Below are positions 9,552 to 18,832 of a stretch of 64,000 nucleotides of DNA, piece by piece. The stretch lies in NCBI RefSeq assembly GCF_007673095.1, contig NZ_VDYZ01000006.1, positions 62,001-126,000 of the forward strand, in the 5' to 3' direction. A program made the translations under genes and the position numbers. Position 1 is the first letter of the stretch; each line of letters begins with the position of its first letter. The DNA is from Corynebacterium glyciniphilum AJ 3170. GTDB lineage: Bacteria > Actinomycetota > Actinomycetes > Mycobacteriales > Mycobacteriaceae. A model generated the notes under the pieces. That model was not told where the DNA came from. It was given only the letters and a program-made list of their open reading frames with translations, and made no database searches.

Positions 9552-10358
9552 TCAGTTCTGTGAGTTGGTCGGATCGTGCATGGCAACGGACATCGTGGAG
9601 GTCAGTCCACCGTCGAGCGGGATGGTCGTACCGGTGATGAAGGAACTCGCCGGCGCCAGCAGGAATGTCACGAGTCCGACGGCGTCCTCGGGCCGTCCCA
9701 GCCGTCCGAGGGGGTTGGCCCTGCTCATCTCGTCGCCGTGCTCGTCGATGGCCCACTTCATCATCTTGGTGGGGAACGGCCCCGGGGCGATGGCGTTGAC
9801 CAGGATCGACGGCGCCAGGGTAGACGCCATGTGCCTGGTCATGTGGTGGACCGCCGCCTTCGACGCCGAGTACGAGTAGTTCTCGTAGTTGGGAACGGCG
9901 AGGCCGTCGATGGAGCCGATGTTGATGATGCGGGACGGAGCGGTGCCTGCACCGGCCTCGAGCAGCGGACGCAGGAGCTGGGCGAGCACGAAGGGCGTCT
10001 TGACGTTCACGCCGAGTACCTTGTCCCAGGCGGACGGCGGGAACTCGTCGAAGGTGGCGCCCCAGGTCGCACCGGCGTTGTTGACCAGCCCGTCGAGGTG
10101 ATCGGTGTGGTTCTTGACCTGCTCGGCGAGCTCCCGGCATCCCTCTTCGGTCGAGATGTCGGCGGCGATGGCGTGGACCTCCCCGTACTGCGAGAGTTCC
10201 CGCTGCGCCTCCTGCGCGGCGTCCGCCTTGCGGGTGGACACCAGGACGGTGGCCCCGGCGCGGAGGAGCCCTTCGGCGATCATCAGCCCGATGCCCCGCG
10301 CTCCGCCGGTGACCAGGACTGTCTGCCCCGAAATGTCGAAAAGTTCTGCGTTGGTCAT
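9552..10358 (-). CDS. Short-chain dehydrogenase/reductase
   Basis: A 268-residue classical SDR. The cofactor loop is [13 protein letters not shown] (TGxxxGxG type), with NNAG and catalytic [12 protein letters not shown]. The arginine/lysine after strand 2 (STRKAD) suggests NADP(H). It probably oxidises or reduces a hydroxyacyl intermediate between the ligase and thiolase steps; the substrate cannot be told from sequence. Its ATG overlaps the ligase stop (ATGA), giving translational coupling. Confidence 0.88.
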   Translation of the reverse strand: MTNAELFDISGQTVLVTGGARGIGLMIAEGLLRAGATVLVSTRKADAAQEAQRELSQYGEVHAIAADISTEEGCRELAEQVKNHTDHLDGLVNNAGATWGATFDEFPPSAWDKVLGVNVKTPFVLAQLLRPLLEAGAGTAPSRIINIGSIDGLAVPNYENYSYSASKAAVHHMTRHMASTLAPSILVNAIAPGPFPTKMMKWAIDEHGDEMSRANPLGRLGRPEDAVGLVTFLLAPASSFITGTTIPLDGGLTSTMSVAMHDPTNSQN

Positions 10359-11887
10359 GATGCCGTTGATGCCTTTCTGGAATGGTCTGTGGTGCCTGTG
10401 GTGTCTGCGGTGCTGAGACGCGCCGCTCGCAGGGCCGGGCGGCGAACTTTGCCCGCGTCGTCCCGTAGCGGTTCGCTGACTCTCTCGTAGGTCCTGGGAA
10501 GTTTATTCCGCGACAAGCGGTCAGCGAGGAACAACGCCAGTTCCTCGTCCGTGACTCCATCACCGCCGGTGGTGTTGATGATGGCATGCAACCGGTTGCC
10601 CGTGTCCGGATCGGGGAGCCCGATAACCACGGCGATGAGCACCTGCGGGTGCTCCATCAATGCTGCCTCGACCTCCGCAGGGTAGATGTTCACGCCACCG
10701 ACGGTGACCATGTCGGAACTCCGGTCATGAAGGTAGAGGTAGCCGTCACTGTCGAAGTGCCCCATGTCACCGAGTGAGGACCAGCCTCGACGGGTCCTCG
10801 GCTCCGCCCCGATGTAACGGTACGTCGGCGGCATCCCCTCGGGCGGGCGCATGAACACCTCACCGGTGACGTCTGGTTCGGTGATCTCGTTCCCGTCGCT
10901 GTCCAACAGGATGATCCGTCCCCAGGTGACCTTACCGATCGAACCCTCGTGCTCAAGCCATTCATCGCCGCGGACGGTGCACCCGGCCTCGGCCTCGGTA
11001 CCGGCATAGAGCTCCCAGAGTCGCTCGGCTCCGACCCAGTCGATCCACTCCCGCTTCAGCCAGGCGGGGCAGGGTTCCGCGCAGTGCCAGAAGGAATGCA
11101 CGGATTCCAGCGAGTACGAGGTGCGGACGTCCTCGGGCAGTGCCATGATCCGGCGCATCATCGTGGGAACCAGGTAGATCCAGGTAGCACCGAACCGGTC
11201 GATCTCCGCCAACGTTCCTTCGGCATCGAATCTGCTGAGCAACGAGACGGTGCCGCCGCGGAAGATCGTGCACAGGGCCGTGTTCAACGGAGCATTGTGG
11301 AACAGTGGCGCGGTGATCAGCGACCTTTCTCTCTGTCCGACGCCCCAGAACGTCGGGTCGATGTCGGAGGTGACAGCCTCCCGTCCAGAGAGGATGATCT
11401 TCGGTCTACCGGTCGACCCGCCGGAGACGGGGGCTTTCCAGGCAACCGCCACCTCCGGGTCCAGGGCATCGTCACCGTGCCCGTCCCCCAGTTCTTGCAG
11501 TGTGACGGTGCCCGGGAACTCGGGTCCACTCCCGTCGTCCGCGACGATGACGGCGGCGGGCTCACCGAGTTCAAGGATCGCACTCAGCTCATGGGGCGTC
11601 ATCCGTGGTGACAGCACCTGCGGGCTGGCACCGGCCTTGTAGCAGGCGAAGATCGCCACGATCAGAGCGGTGGAGTTCGGGATCAACAGTGACACGATAC
11701 GTCCCCGCTCTGAGCCTTTCTCCTTCAGTCCGCGGGCAACCCGGTTGCTCTGCTGGTCCAGCTCCTGCCAGGTCAGTGTCTGCCCGGCAGCCTCCGCCAC
11801 AACTGTCTCCGGCATCTCCTCCGCGTAGAAACCAGGGATCCCTGACAACGGGAAGCCGAGTTCGGGCTCTGCATACTGTTCAGTCAC
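10355..11887 (-). CDS. Acyl-CoA ligase (AMP-forming)
   Basis: A 510-residue ANL-superfamily enzyme that activates a carboxylic acid as its CoA thioester. The phosphate-binding loop is SGGSTGRPKIIL (near residue 155); the adenylation motif YAGTEAEAG and the hinge region DRSSDMVTVGGVNIYPAEVE follow, with the catalytic lysine region NKLPRTYERV at the C-terminus. The GGSTGRPK form recalls bile-acid and aryl/alicyclic acid ligases rather than ordinary fatty-acid ligases. It overlaps both neighbours by 4 bases. Confidence 0.88.
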   Translation of the reverse strand: MTEQYAEPELGFPLSGIPGFYAEEMPETVVAEAAGQTLTWQELDQQSNRVARGLKEKGSERGRIVSLLIPNSTALIVAIFACYKAGASPQVLSPRMTPHELSAILELGEPAAVIVADDGSGPEFPGTVTLQELGDGHGDDALDPEVAVAWKAPVSGGSTGRPKIILSGREAVTSDIDPTFWGVGQRERSLITAPLFHNAPLNTALCTIFRGGTVSLLSRFDAEGTLAEIDRFGATWIYLVPTMMRRIMALPEDVRTSYSLESVHSFWHCAEPCPAWLKREWIDWVGAERLWELYAGTEAEAGCTVRGDEWLEHEGSIGKVTWGRIILLDSDGNEITEPDVTGEVFMRPPEGMPPTYRYIGAEPRTRRGWSSLGDMGHFDSDGYLYLHDRSSDMVTVGGVNIYPAEVEAALMEHPQVLIAVVIGLPDPDTGNRLHAIINTTGGDGVTDEELALFLADRLSRNKLPRTYERVSEPLRDDAGKVRRPALRAARLSTADTTGTTDHSRKASTAS

Positions 11888-13311
11888 TGCTTCTCCTTGA
11901 GTTCATTGGCCTTTTCGACATAGCTGTCATTGACGTCCGCACGGCGGAAAGTAGACCGGGTGGAGGCCGCTGCCGCGGCCTCCTTCGCCATCACGCGGTC
12001 CTCTCTCTTCAGTGCCTTCCCCAGGGCGATAGCCAGAAGCCCGCCGATGACGGAGACACCGATGATGATCCAGAAACCGGTCGTGGGCGTGCCGGTCGCC
12101 GTCTCCGCCAGCCCGAAGACGTACGGGCCGACGAATCCCCCGGTCAGTCCGACGGTGTTGATGAAGGCCAGGCCGGCGGCAGCCATCAGCCCGGTCATTC
12201 GTGGCATCGCCACGGACCAGAACAGCGGCAGGGTACCGGTGAAGCAGAGGGCCAGGAGACCGATGAGGACGATACGCAGGAGCGGAGAGGACGTCATGAG
12301 GAACAGCGCGGCAGTGACAGCGCATCCGATGGCAAGGTAGCCGATGATCGCGGATTCGTTCGTGTAGCGCTTCGCGATCCTGGGGATGAGGAGCACACCG
12401 ATGGTGCCGCCGATGCCGGTCACACCACTGAGGAGTCCGATCACGAATGTGCTGCTGACATTCATCTCCTCCACGATGGAGGGGACGTTGAACGTCACAC
12501 CGTTGTTGGTGACCTGGTTGAGAAAGTAGATAAGGCCGACAAGGAGGATGAAGGGTCGGCCGAAGGCCACCTTGACGTTGCCCTTGAGCGAGTGCCGTTC
12601 ATGGGCCTCATTGCCACCGGTCGCGGCGTCAGTGAGGACGTCTGCCTCCTCCTGGCTGAGCCAGGCGGCGGACTGCGGCTTGTCCGGCAGCATGACCAGG
12701 ATGACGAACCCGACGAGAACGGTCAGAGCTCCCTCTACCAGGAACATCCACTGCCATCCGTGGAGCCCCAGAGTGTCCTGCATCCCCATCAATGCCCCAC
12801 CCATGGGGCCGCCGAAGAAGATGCCGAGGGTGGCGGCGAGGTAGGTGTAACCGATCGCCGTCGCCCGGTCCTTCTGGGCGAACCACTGCGTGATCATGAA
12901 CATCATGGCCGGGAAGAGGCCGGCCTCAGCAGCGCCGAGCAGGATTCTGAGCAGGTAGAAGGTGATGTCGTTGTTCACGAACATCATCAAGGCAGTGACG
13001 GTTCCCCAACTCACCGCAATGCGGAAGATCCATCGCCGGGGGCCGACGCGGTACATGATGAGGTTGCTCGGCACCTCGAGGAAGGCGTAGGTGATGAAGA
13101 ACAGGCCTGCGCCGAGGCCGAAGGCTGCCACACTGATGCCGACATCCGCCTGCAGGTGGGTCTTCGCCATCGCGATATTCGTGCGGTCCACATAGGACAT
13201 GAAGTAGGCCAGGCACAGGATCGGCAGCAGCCGGAGCATCGCCTTGCGGGTGGCGATCGCGTGGAGGGACTTCGTGGCAGAAAGAGCGTTCTTGTTCGAC
13301 ATCGCACTCAC
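11884..13311 (-). CDS. MFS transporter, anion:cation symporter-like
   Basis: A 475-residue major facilitator with about 12 hydrophobic segments. The N-terminus (ILCLAYFMSYVDRTNIAMAK) has the YVDRxNI signature of the ACS family, which imports organic acids such as tartrate, phthalate and hydroxyphenylacetate. Placement directly before a CoA ligase suggests that it imports the acid that the ligase activates. It overlaps the SDR gene upstream and the ligase downstream by 4 bases each. The C-terminal tail is basic and charged. Confidence 0.87.
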   Translation of the reverse strand: MSAMSNKNALSATKSLHAIATRKAMLRLLPILCLAYFMSYVDRTNIAMAKTHLQADVGISVAAFGLGAGLFFITYAFLEVPSNLIMYRVGPRRWIFRIAVSWGTVTALMMFVNNDITFYLLRILLGAAEAGLFPAMMFMITQWFAQKDRATAIGYTYLAATLGIFFGGPMGGALMGMQDTLGLHGWQWMFLVEGALTVLVGFVILVMLPDKPQSAAWLSQEEADVLTDAATGGNEAHERHSLKGNVKVAFGRPFILLVGLIYFLNQVTNNGVTFNVPSIVEEMNVSSTFVIGLLSGVTGIGGTIGVLLIPRIAKRYTNESAIIGYLAIGCAVTAALFLMTSSPLLRIVLIGLLALCFTGTLPLFWSVAMPRMTGLMAAAGLAFINTVGLTGGFVGPYVFGLAETATGTPTTGFWIIIGVSVIGGLLAIALGKALKREDRVMAKEAAAAASTRSTFRRADVNDSYVEKANELKEKQ

Positions 13312-14198
13312 CTCCCCGACTCCGTGGTTACCGCAGTTTCCGTCAAGGTCCGCACGTACAGCGATGTCTGGTCGAAGGCTGAGCCGAGGGAATGGGTGTT
13401 GCTGAGGTCTGAGATCTCGTCCCAGTGGGCGGCGACCCCCTCAGCGCTGAGCTCCTCGGCAGGCAAGGCGACCGGCTCGGCCTCGAGCATGCGGGACACC
13501 GCGAAGACCCCGGCGCCGGCACCCAGGATCACGCCGTTGGGGGCGTCCTGAGATACCAGGAAGACCGCCCCCGGGGTCACCGTCTCCGGGCCGAGCTTGG
13601 CGGCAGCGTCCTCGTCGATGAGGCCGTCGGTCATCTGTGTGGCCGCGGTCGGCGCCAGCGCGTTGACCCTGATGCCCTTGCGCTCACCTTCGATGGCGAG
13701 GACGTTGGTAAGTCCCACCAGGCCCGACTTGGCGGCACCGTAGTTGGACTGACCGAAGTTGCCGTAGATGCCCGAGGCCGAGGTGGTCATGAGGACGCGC
13801 CCGTAGCCCTGGTCGACCATGTGGGGCCACGCGGCCTTCGTGCAGTTGACCGATCCCATGAGGTGGACGTCCACGACCTTGCGGAAGTCGGCGAGATCCA
13901 TCTTGGCGAAGCTCTTGTCACGGAGGATGCCCGCGTTGTTGATGAGGATGTCGATACGACCCCACTGCTGCACTGCAGCACCGATCATCGCGGCGGCAGC
14001 ATCAACATCGGAGACGTCGGCGGCATTGGCGATGGCCTCCCCGCCGGCTGCGGTGATCTCGTCGACGACGGCATCAGCGTTGCCGAGGTCGTTGACCACG
14101 ACCTTCACACCGCGCTTCGCGAGGTCGAGGGCATGGGCCCTGCCGAGTCCTCCGCCTGCTCCGGTGATGACGGCAACTTGTCCTGCGAACTCTTCCAT
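13308..14198 (-). CDS. SDR similar to (3R)-hydroxyacyl-CoA dehydrogenase of MFE-2
   Basis: A 296-residue SDR and first gene of the operon. GAGGGLGRAHALDLAKRG is the long-form cofactor loop typical of the dehydrogenase domain of peroxisomal multifunctional enzyme type 2; NNAGILRD and YGAAKSG supply the other signatures. The C-terminal extension is also like that family. A likely role is oxidation of a 3-hydroxyacyl-CoA. The Shine-Dalgarno is AGAGAGG, with a strong promoter just upstream. Confidence 0.88.
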   Translation of the reverse strand: MEEFAGQVAVITGAGGGLGRAHALDLAKRGVKVVVNDLGNADAVVDEITAAGGEAIANAADVSDVDAAAAMIGAAVQQWGRIDILINNAGILRDKSFAKMDLADFRKVVDVHLMGSVNCTKAAWPHMVDQGYGRVLMTTSASGIYGNFGQSNYGAAKSGLVGLTNVLAIEGERKGIRVNALAPTAATQMTDGLIDEDAAAKLGPETVTPGAVFLVSQDAPNGVILGAGAGVFAVSRMLEAEPVALPAEELSAEGVAAHWDEISDLSNTHSLGSAFDQTSLYVRTLTETAVTTESGR

Positions 14199-14224
14199 GT
14201 CACGCCTCTCTCGATATGAACTTC

Positions 14225-14267
14225 AATACTGCCGAGTATTATGTGATGTCAGTCTCACTCGTGTCAA
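14225..14267 (-). promoter_or_regulatory. Promoter and overlapping operator of the catabolic operon
   Basis: On the minus strand a consensus -35 TTGACA (14262-14267) and near-consensus -10 CATAAT (14238-14243) are 18 bases apart. An inverted repeat, AATACT-GCCG-AGTATT (14225-14240), covers the -10 and presumed start site, where a repressor would act. The operon's own TetR is the obvious candidate, though the half-sites differ from the repeats in front of tetR. Confidence 0.75.
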
Positions 14268-14319
14268 GATTTAGTTTTGAAACACTTCCGGATATCTCCG
14301 CCGACTCCCGGATGCAGAA

Positions 14320-14375
14320 CCAACCGAGGGTCTCAAGGATCCGGCGTGAGGCCGGCTCCTTGAGACCCTCATTGG
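14320..14375 (-). terminator. Long stem-loop between the GH3 gene and the catabolic operon
   Basis: A 14-base perfect stem (GAGGGTCTCAAGGA, 14326-14339, with TCCTTGAGACCCTC, 14357-14370) contains an inner CCGGC/GCCGG stem, and CCAA/TTGG extends it outside a small bulge. It lies 29 bases beyond the GH3 stop. It has no U-run; termination is inferred. Confidence 0.7.
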
Positions 14376-14403
14376 AAGGCGACGCCCGTCGCGGGCTGTC
14401 TCC

Positions 14404-16692
14404 CTACCCGTTGACCTTCTCCAGCAGTTCCTGCAGCTGTTCGCGGGTCACCGCTCCCCCGCTGAACGTGATGATCCGGTCGAGCGGGATGCTCTCCATC
14501 ATCTTCGCCACGTCGACACCCAGACCGTCTCCACCCTCACTGCCGCGCTCACCATCACCCCCGGTCATACCGCCGAGGACATCGCCGAGCGACTCCACCA
14601 CCTCCGGTACCGCCAGTGCCTCGCCGAGCGTCGACTCCAGGGTCAGCGGAACATGCACCTCCTCGCCCTCCAGGTCAACCTCCACCGACTCCCGGAGATC
14701 CCTGCTGGAGGCCCCCACGTGGACCACGTAGCGTCCCGGCTCCAGGACGAAACGGTTCACCCGCACATCCCAGTACTCCAGGTCACGCCGGTCCAGGTGG
14801 ATCTCGATCTCCTCACGCTCACCGGGCTCCAGCGTCACCGACCCGAACCCGGCCAACACCTTGGGAGCCCTGACCTGGTCCGAGTCCGGCACAGACACAT
14901 ACGCCTGCACCACCTCCCGTCCGACCCGGTGACCGGTGTTGGTCACCCCGACCGTGACCGTGATGCCGTCGCCGTCGTCGTCCGGCTGTCCGAAGACATC
15001 GTCGTACTCGAAGGTCGTGTAGGACAGGCCGTGCCCGAACGGGTAGGTGACACGCAGATTGCGTGCGTCGTACCAGCGGTAACCGACGAACAGGCCTTCG
15101 CCGTAACGGACGTGCCCGTGCTCACCGGGGAAATCCAGGTAGGCCGGGGTGTCGGCCAATCGTGCAGACAGGGTCTCGGTGAGTTTGCCCGACGGATTCA
15201 CCTCGCCGGTCAGCACGTCGGCGATCCCGGCCCCGCCGCCCTGGCCGAGCAGGTTGGCGTCCAGGACCGCCGGAGCGAGGTCAGACACCTCCCCGAGATC
15301 CAGCGCGCCACCGTGGGAGAGCACCACGGCCACCCGGTCCTGCACCGCACGTACCGCACGCAACAGCCCGAGCTGCTCCGGCGGCAACGACAGGTCGGTC
15401 CGGTCGAAACCCTCGGACTCCTGATCCGGCGACAGGCCCAGGAACACCACGGCGATATCCGCGTTCGCGGCGTCCTCCACCGCTTCAGCGAGCAGTCCAC
15501 TGTCACGCCCCGATCCTTCAGTGGTGAAACCTGCGGCATAGGTCACCGGTGCCGCCAGGCGTTCCTTCAGTAACTCCAGCGGCGAGTCGACGCGGGTGGG
15601 GTTCACATGGGAGCTTCCTCCGCCCTGGTAACGCGGGGTCTCGGCGAAAGGACCGATCACGGCCACGGAACCGGTCACCCCAGAGGCGGCGATCGGCAGG
15701 ATGTGCCGTCCGTCGGCGTCGTCGTTCTTCAGCAGGACGATCGACCTCGCCGCTGCCTCACGGGCGAGGTCATGGTGCTTCTCCGCGGTCTCGTCGTCGA
15801 AGGAGACCTCCCGGCGTGCCGCAGTAGCCCGCCGGGCCAGTGCCGCCACCCGCTCCGCTGCGACGGTCACCACCTCTTCGTCGAGCTGTCCGTTGCTGAC
15901 CGCTGTCACCACCTCGGCGTCCGCCGCCCCGCCGTCCGACGGCATCTGCAGGTCAAGGCCTGCAGCGACCGAGCGTAGCCGCCCGCCGACCGCGCCCCAG
16001 TCGCTGACGACCACACCGTCGAAGCCCCACTCGCCGCGCAGGATGTCGGTGAGCAGTTCACGACTGTGTCGGACAGGCACTCCGTTGACGGCATTGTAGG
16101 AGCACATCACCGTCCACGGTGCGGCGTCCTCGACGATCCTGCGGAAGGCACGCAGGTAGATTTCACGCATCGGACGGGGATCAACATCGGAACTCGCCCG
16201 CATCCTGTCGTGCTCCTGGTTGTTGAGCGCGAAGTGCTTCAGACTCGCGCCGACGCCCCCGTCCTGCAATCCGGTGACCCAGGCGGTGCCGAGCACCCCC
16301 GCCAGGTGCGGATCCTCGGAGTAGTACTCGAAGTTGCGTCCACCCAGTGGGGACCTTTTGACGTTCACTCCCGGCCCGAGGAGAACCTGCACGTCCTCCG
16401 CCTGCGCCTCCTCCGCGAGGGCGGCGCCGATGCGCTCCACGAGGTCGGGGTCCCAGCTCTGGCTGAGGCCGGCGGCGGGCGGGAAGCAGGTGGCCGGGAC
16501 ACTGCCGGCCAGCCCCAGGTGGTCCACTCCGCCGGTCTGTTTGCGCAGCCCGTGCGGCCCGTCGGTCAATGTGACGGAGGGAACGTCGCCGACGCCCTTG
16601 GTCTGCCAGAAGTTCTTGCCGGAGCCGAGCCCGGCGCGGTCTGCCAGTGACAGTGCCGCAATGTCGGTGGTGGATGGTGTGTGGTGGGTCAT
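14404..16692 (-). CDS. Glycoside hydrolase family 3 beta-glucosidase
   Basis: A 762-residue GH3 enzyme that hydrolyses beta-glucosides or related glycosides. The (alpha/beta)8 domain has the KH motif in LKHFALNNQEHDR and the nucleophile Asp231 in VVSDWGAV. The alpha/beta sandwich domain and a C-terminal fibronectin-III-like domain (GREVVQAYVSVPDS) follow, then a Gly/Glu-rich tail. No signal peptide, so probably cytosolic. The ATG at 16692 is chosen because the frame upstream lacks homology and homologues start near this point. The secreted lipase gene ends 28 bases upstream on the same strand, and the pair may share a transcript. Confidence 0.92.
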   Translation of the reverse strand: MTHHTPSTTDIAALSLADRAGLGSGKNFWQTKGVGDVPSVTLTDGPHGLRKQTGGVDHLGLAGSVPATCFPPAAGLSQSWDPDLVERIGAALAEEAQAEDVQVLLGPGVNVKRSPLGGRNFEYYSEDPHLAGVLGTAWVTGLQDGGVGASLKHFALNNQEHDRMRASSDVDPRPMREIYLRAFRRIVEDAAPWTVMCSYNAVNGVPVRHSRELLTDILRGEWGFDGVVVSDWGAVGGRLRSVAAGLDLQMPSDGGAADAEVVTAVSNGQLDEEVVTVAAERVAALARRATAARREVSFDDETAEKHHDLAREAAARSIVLLKNDDADGRHILPIAASGVTGSVAVIGPFAETPRYQGGGSSHVNPTRVDSPLELLKERLAAPVTYAAGFTTEGSGRDSGLLAEAVEDAANADIAVVFLGLSPDQESEGFDRTDLSLPPEQLGLLRAVRAVQDRVAVVLSHGGALDLGEVSDLAPAVLDANLLGQGGGAGIADVLTGEVNPSGKLTETLSARLADTPAYLDFPGEHGHVRYGEGLFVGYRWYDARNLRVTYPFGHGLSYTTFEYDDVFGQPDDDGDGITVTVGVTNTGHRVGREVVQAYVSVPDSDQVRAPKVLAGFGSVTLEPGEREEIEIHLDRRDLEYWDVRVNRFVLEPGRYVVHVGASSRDLRESVEVDLEGEEVHVPLTLESTLGEALAVPEVVESLGDVLGGMTGGDGERGSEGGDGLGVDVAKMMESIPLDRIITFSGGAVTREQLQELLEKVNG

Positions 16693-16720
16693 GGTGTCCT
16701 TTGTACTGGTGTACGGGGAT

Positions 16721-18085
16721 TCACGCCGGGAAGTCGCAGGTGCCGGCCACCGGACGCCCGTGGAACCGGTCGAGCAGGAACGGGATGCCGAAGGCGCTTC
16801 CGGAGACCGCCTGGAGGAAGTGGTTCTGGTCACTGATCTCGGGGAGGATGTCGTCGCGGTAGACCACGGGCGCCCCGGTCGAGCACCACGTCGCGGCGAG
16901 CTCACGGGCCTGACCGTAGGCCACCGTCTTGTCGTGGCGGCCCGAGACGATCATCGTCGGAGCGGCCGGCGTCCCGGTCCCGATGCGCTGTTCGTTCATG
17001 GCCCGCACACCTACGGGGATCTCGCCGAGGAGGTCATCGAGCCGACGGCCGTCCGCCGTCCACTGGTCGGTGGTCTGGTAACCGTAGGTGTCGCCGATCT
17101 CGTCGGTGCACATGCCGGCCAGGTCATCGAGGACGTCACGACCGTGGTCGGAGAGGTGCGTGTCGAGTTCGGCGGCCAACGCCGGGTACCGGACGTTGAG
17201 GCCGTTGATGGTGAAGCCGATCGCGCCGACGAGGTTCGACCCGTCGATGGTGCGCTGCACCGCCTCCAGGTCAGCGGGTGGAGCGGAGGCGTAGGCGCCG
17301 GCCACGTCCAGCTCCGGGGCATAGTCGGCGACCGCCTCGACCGCTGCGGTCGACGCTCCACCGCCCTGGGAGTGCCCGTAGAAGCCGACGGAGCCGAAAT
17401 CGTCTCCGCGGTCTTCGACGAGGGTGCGGGCCGCACGGGCCGCGTCGATCATCGCGTGGGCCTGTTCCGCCCGGTTCATGTAGGTGTGCATCCCCGGTGT
17501 GCCCATTCCCACATAGTCGGTCACCACCACCCGGACGCCCTGACTGGCGAACACCCAGTCGTACGCGCCCTCCAGGGCGACGGTGCGCCCGGAGTCCAGG
17601 GGGTCCGGCTGGTCGTCCAGGGGCCAGTTCCGCGAGGGGGCGCACTGGTCCCCTTGGCCGACCGTGCCCCGTCCCACGACCAGGGTGGGACGCTCCCCCG
17701 GCCCGGTCCACGGCACCGTCGGTTCGACGGCGTAGCCGCTGACCGCGACGGGCGCACCGCTCATGTCCGTGGTGGAGTACATCATCTTCTGCACCCTGTC
17801 AGGCACGGCGAACTGGTGTCCGTCCGGGCCGGACGGTGCCGGCGCATAGGGGGCGGACGCGGTCCGCAGTACCGTCCCGGGCACACCCGGGACCAGGTCG
17901 GCGGTGTTGTAGAAGGGGTCGACGTCGCCGGCTTCTACCCGTGGTGCCTGCCCCGCCCACGGCAGGGTCTGCCCCTGCGCCGGAGATACCGCGAGCGCCA
18001 CTGCGACGGCTGCACCGGCAAGTGCCGACAGCCCGTGCCTCCCCACCTGCACTGCCCTGCCCGCCACCGTGCCCAGGATCCGCAT
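16721..18085 (-). CDS. Secreted lipase-family hydrolase
   Basis: A 454-residue exported esterase/lipase of the LIP family, paralogous to the gene at 6153-7532. The signal peptide is residues 1 to about 38 with cleavage near AQG-QTLPW. The nucleophile elbow is GHSQGGG, the acid SGRHDKTVAYG, and the histidine QNHFLQ. Paired cysteines (ATWCSTG and AGTCDF near the end) may form a disulphide. GGAGGAGA precedes the ATG at 18085, which excludes the longer upstream frame. Confidence 0.88.
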   Translation of the reverse strand: MRILGTVAGRAVQVGRHGLSALAGAAVAVALAVSPAQGQTLPWAGQAPRVEAGDVDPFYNTADLVPGVPGTVLRTASAPYAPAPSGPDGHQFAVPDRVQKMMYSTTDMSGAPVAVSGYAVEPTVPWTGPGERPTLVVGRGTVGQGDQCAPSRNWPLDDQPDPLDSGRTVALEGAYDWVFASQGVRVVVTDYVGMGTPGMHTYMNRAEQAHAMIDAARAARTLVEDRGDDFGSVGFYGHSQGGGASTAAVEAVADYAPELDVAGAYASAPPADLEAVQRTIDGSNLVGAIGFTINGLNVRYPALAAELDTHLSDHGRDVLDDLAGMCTDEIGDTYGYQTTDQWTADGRRLDDLLGEIPVGVRAMNEQRIGTGTPAAPTMIVSGRHDKTVAYGQARELAATWCSTGAPVVYRDDILPEISDQNHFLQAVSGSAFGIPFLLDRFHGRPVAGTCDFPA

Positions 18086-18280
18086 AGACTTCTTCTCCTC
18101 CGACGGTACATTCTTCCAGCTACATTTCCAGCCAAATCTACTCCGCCTGTCGTGACTCACTGAGAAGAAGAGAAGAACCCACACGAAAACACAGAGGCAG
18201 ACATACTCGGAACCTTCCCCGCGGAGGGTCGCAGGAGTACAGTCTCCGCAAGACCACCCGTCCAACCAGAAACGAGTGCC

Positions 18281-18832
18281 ATGTCCGACACAACCCGGCC
18301 CCGCCCCGTCCACCTCGTCATCATGGGTGTGAGCGGCAGCGGGAAGACCACCATCGCCGAACAGCTCGAACAGCGTACCGGTGTGCCCTACGCCGAGGCC
18401 GACGTATTCCACCCCGAGGCGAACAAGAAGAAGATGGGCTCCGGCCAACCGCTCAACGACGACGACCGGTGGCCCTGGCTGCAGGAGCTGCGGAACTGGA
18501 TGACTGCACAGGCACAGGAGGGTCACTCCACCATCGTGACCTGTTCCGCGCTGAAGAAGTCCTACCGCGACGTCCTGCGTGAGGCCGTCGGCGACGAGTT
18601 CTTCGTGCTGTTGGACGCCCCGGAGGACGTTCTCGCCGCCCGCATGGAGGTCCGCAAGGGTCACTTCATGCCGGCGTCCCTGCTGCGCTCCCAACTCGAC
18701 ACCCTCGAGGGTCTCGACGCCGACGAGAAGGGCATCACGGTCGACGCCACCGAGTCCCCCGAGTCGCTCGCCACCGAGATCCTGGCCATTGACGCACTCG
18801 CCGTGCTCGCCCACGAGGGGCAGCCGCAATGA
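18281..18832 (+). CDS. gntK: Gluconokinase
   Basis: A 183-residue kinase that phosphorylates gluconate to 6-phosphogluconate for the pentose-phosphate pathway. The Walker A is MGVSGSGKTT (residue 10 onward), followed by EADVFHPEANKKKM and the CSALKKSYRD motif typical of GntK. It overlaps the permease start by 4 bases (ATGA). The divergent 195-base region to the lipase gene should hold both promoters, but I could not see a convincing GntR-type operator. Confidence 0.95.
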   Translation: MSDTTRPRPVHLVIMGVSGSGKTTIAEQLEQRTGVPYAEADVFHPEANKKKMGSGQPLNDDDRWPWLQELRNWMTAQAQEGHSTIVTCSALKKSYRDVLREAVGDEFFVLLDAPEDVLAARMEVRKGHFMPASLLRSQLDTLEGLDADEKGITVDATESPESLATEILAIDALAVLAHEGQPQ

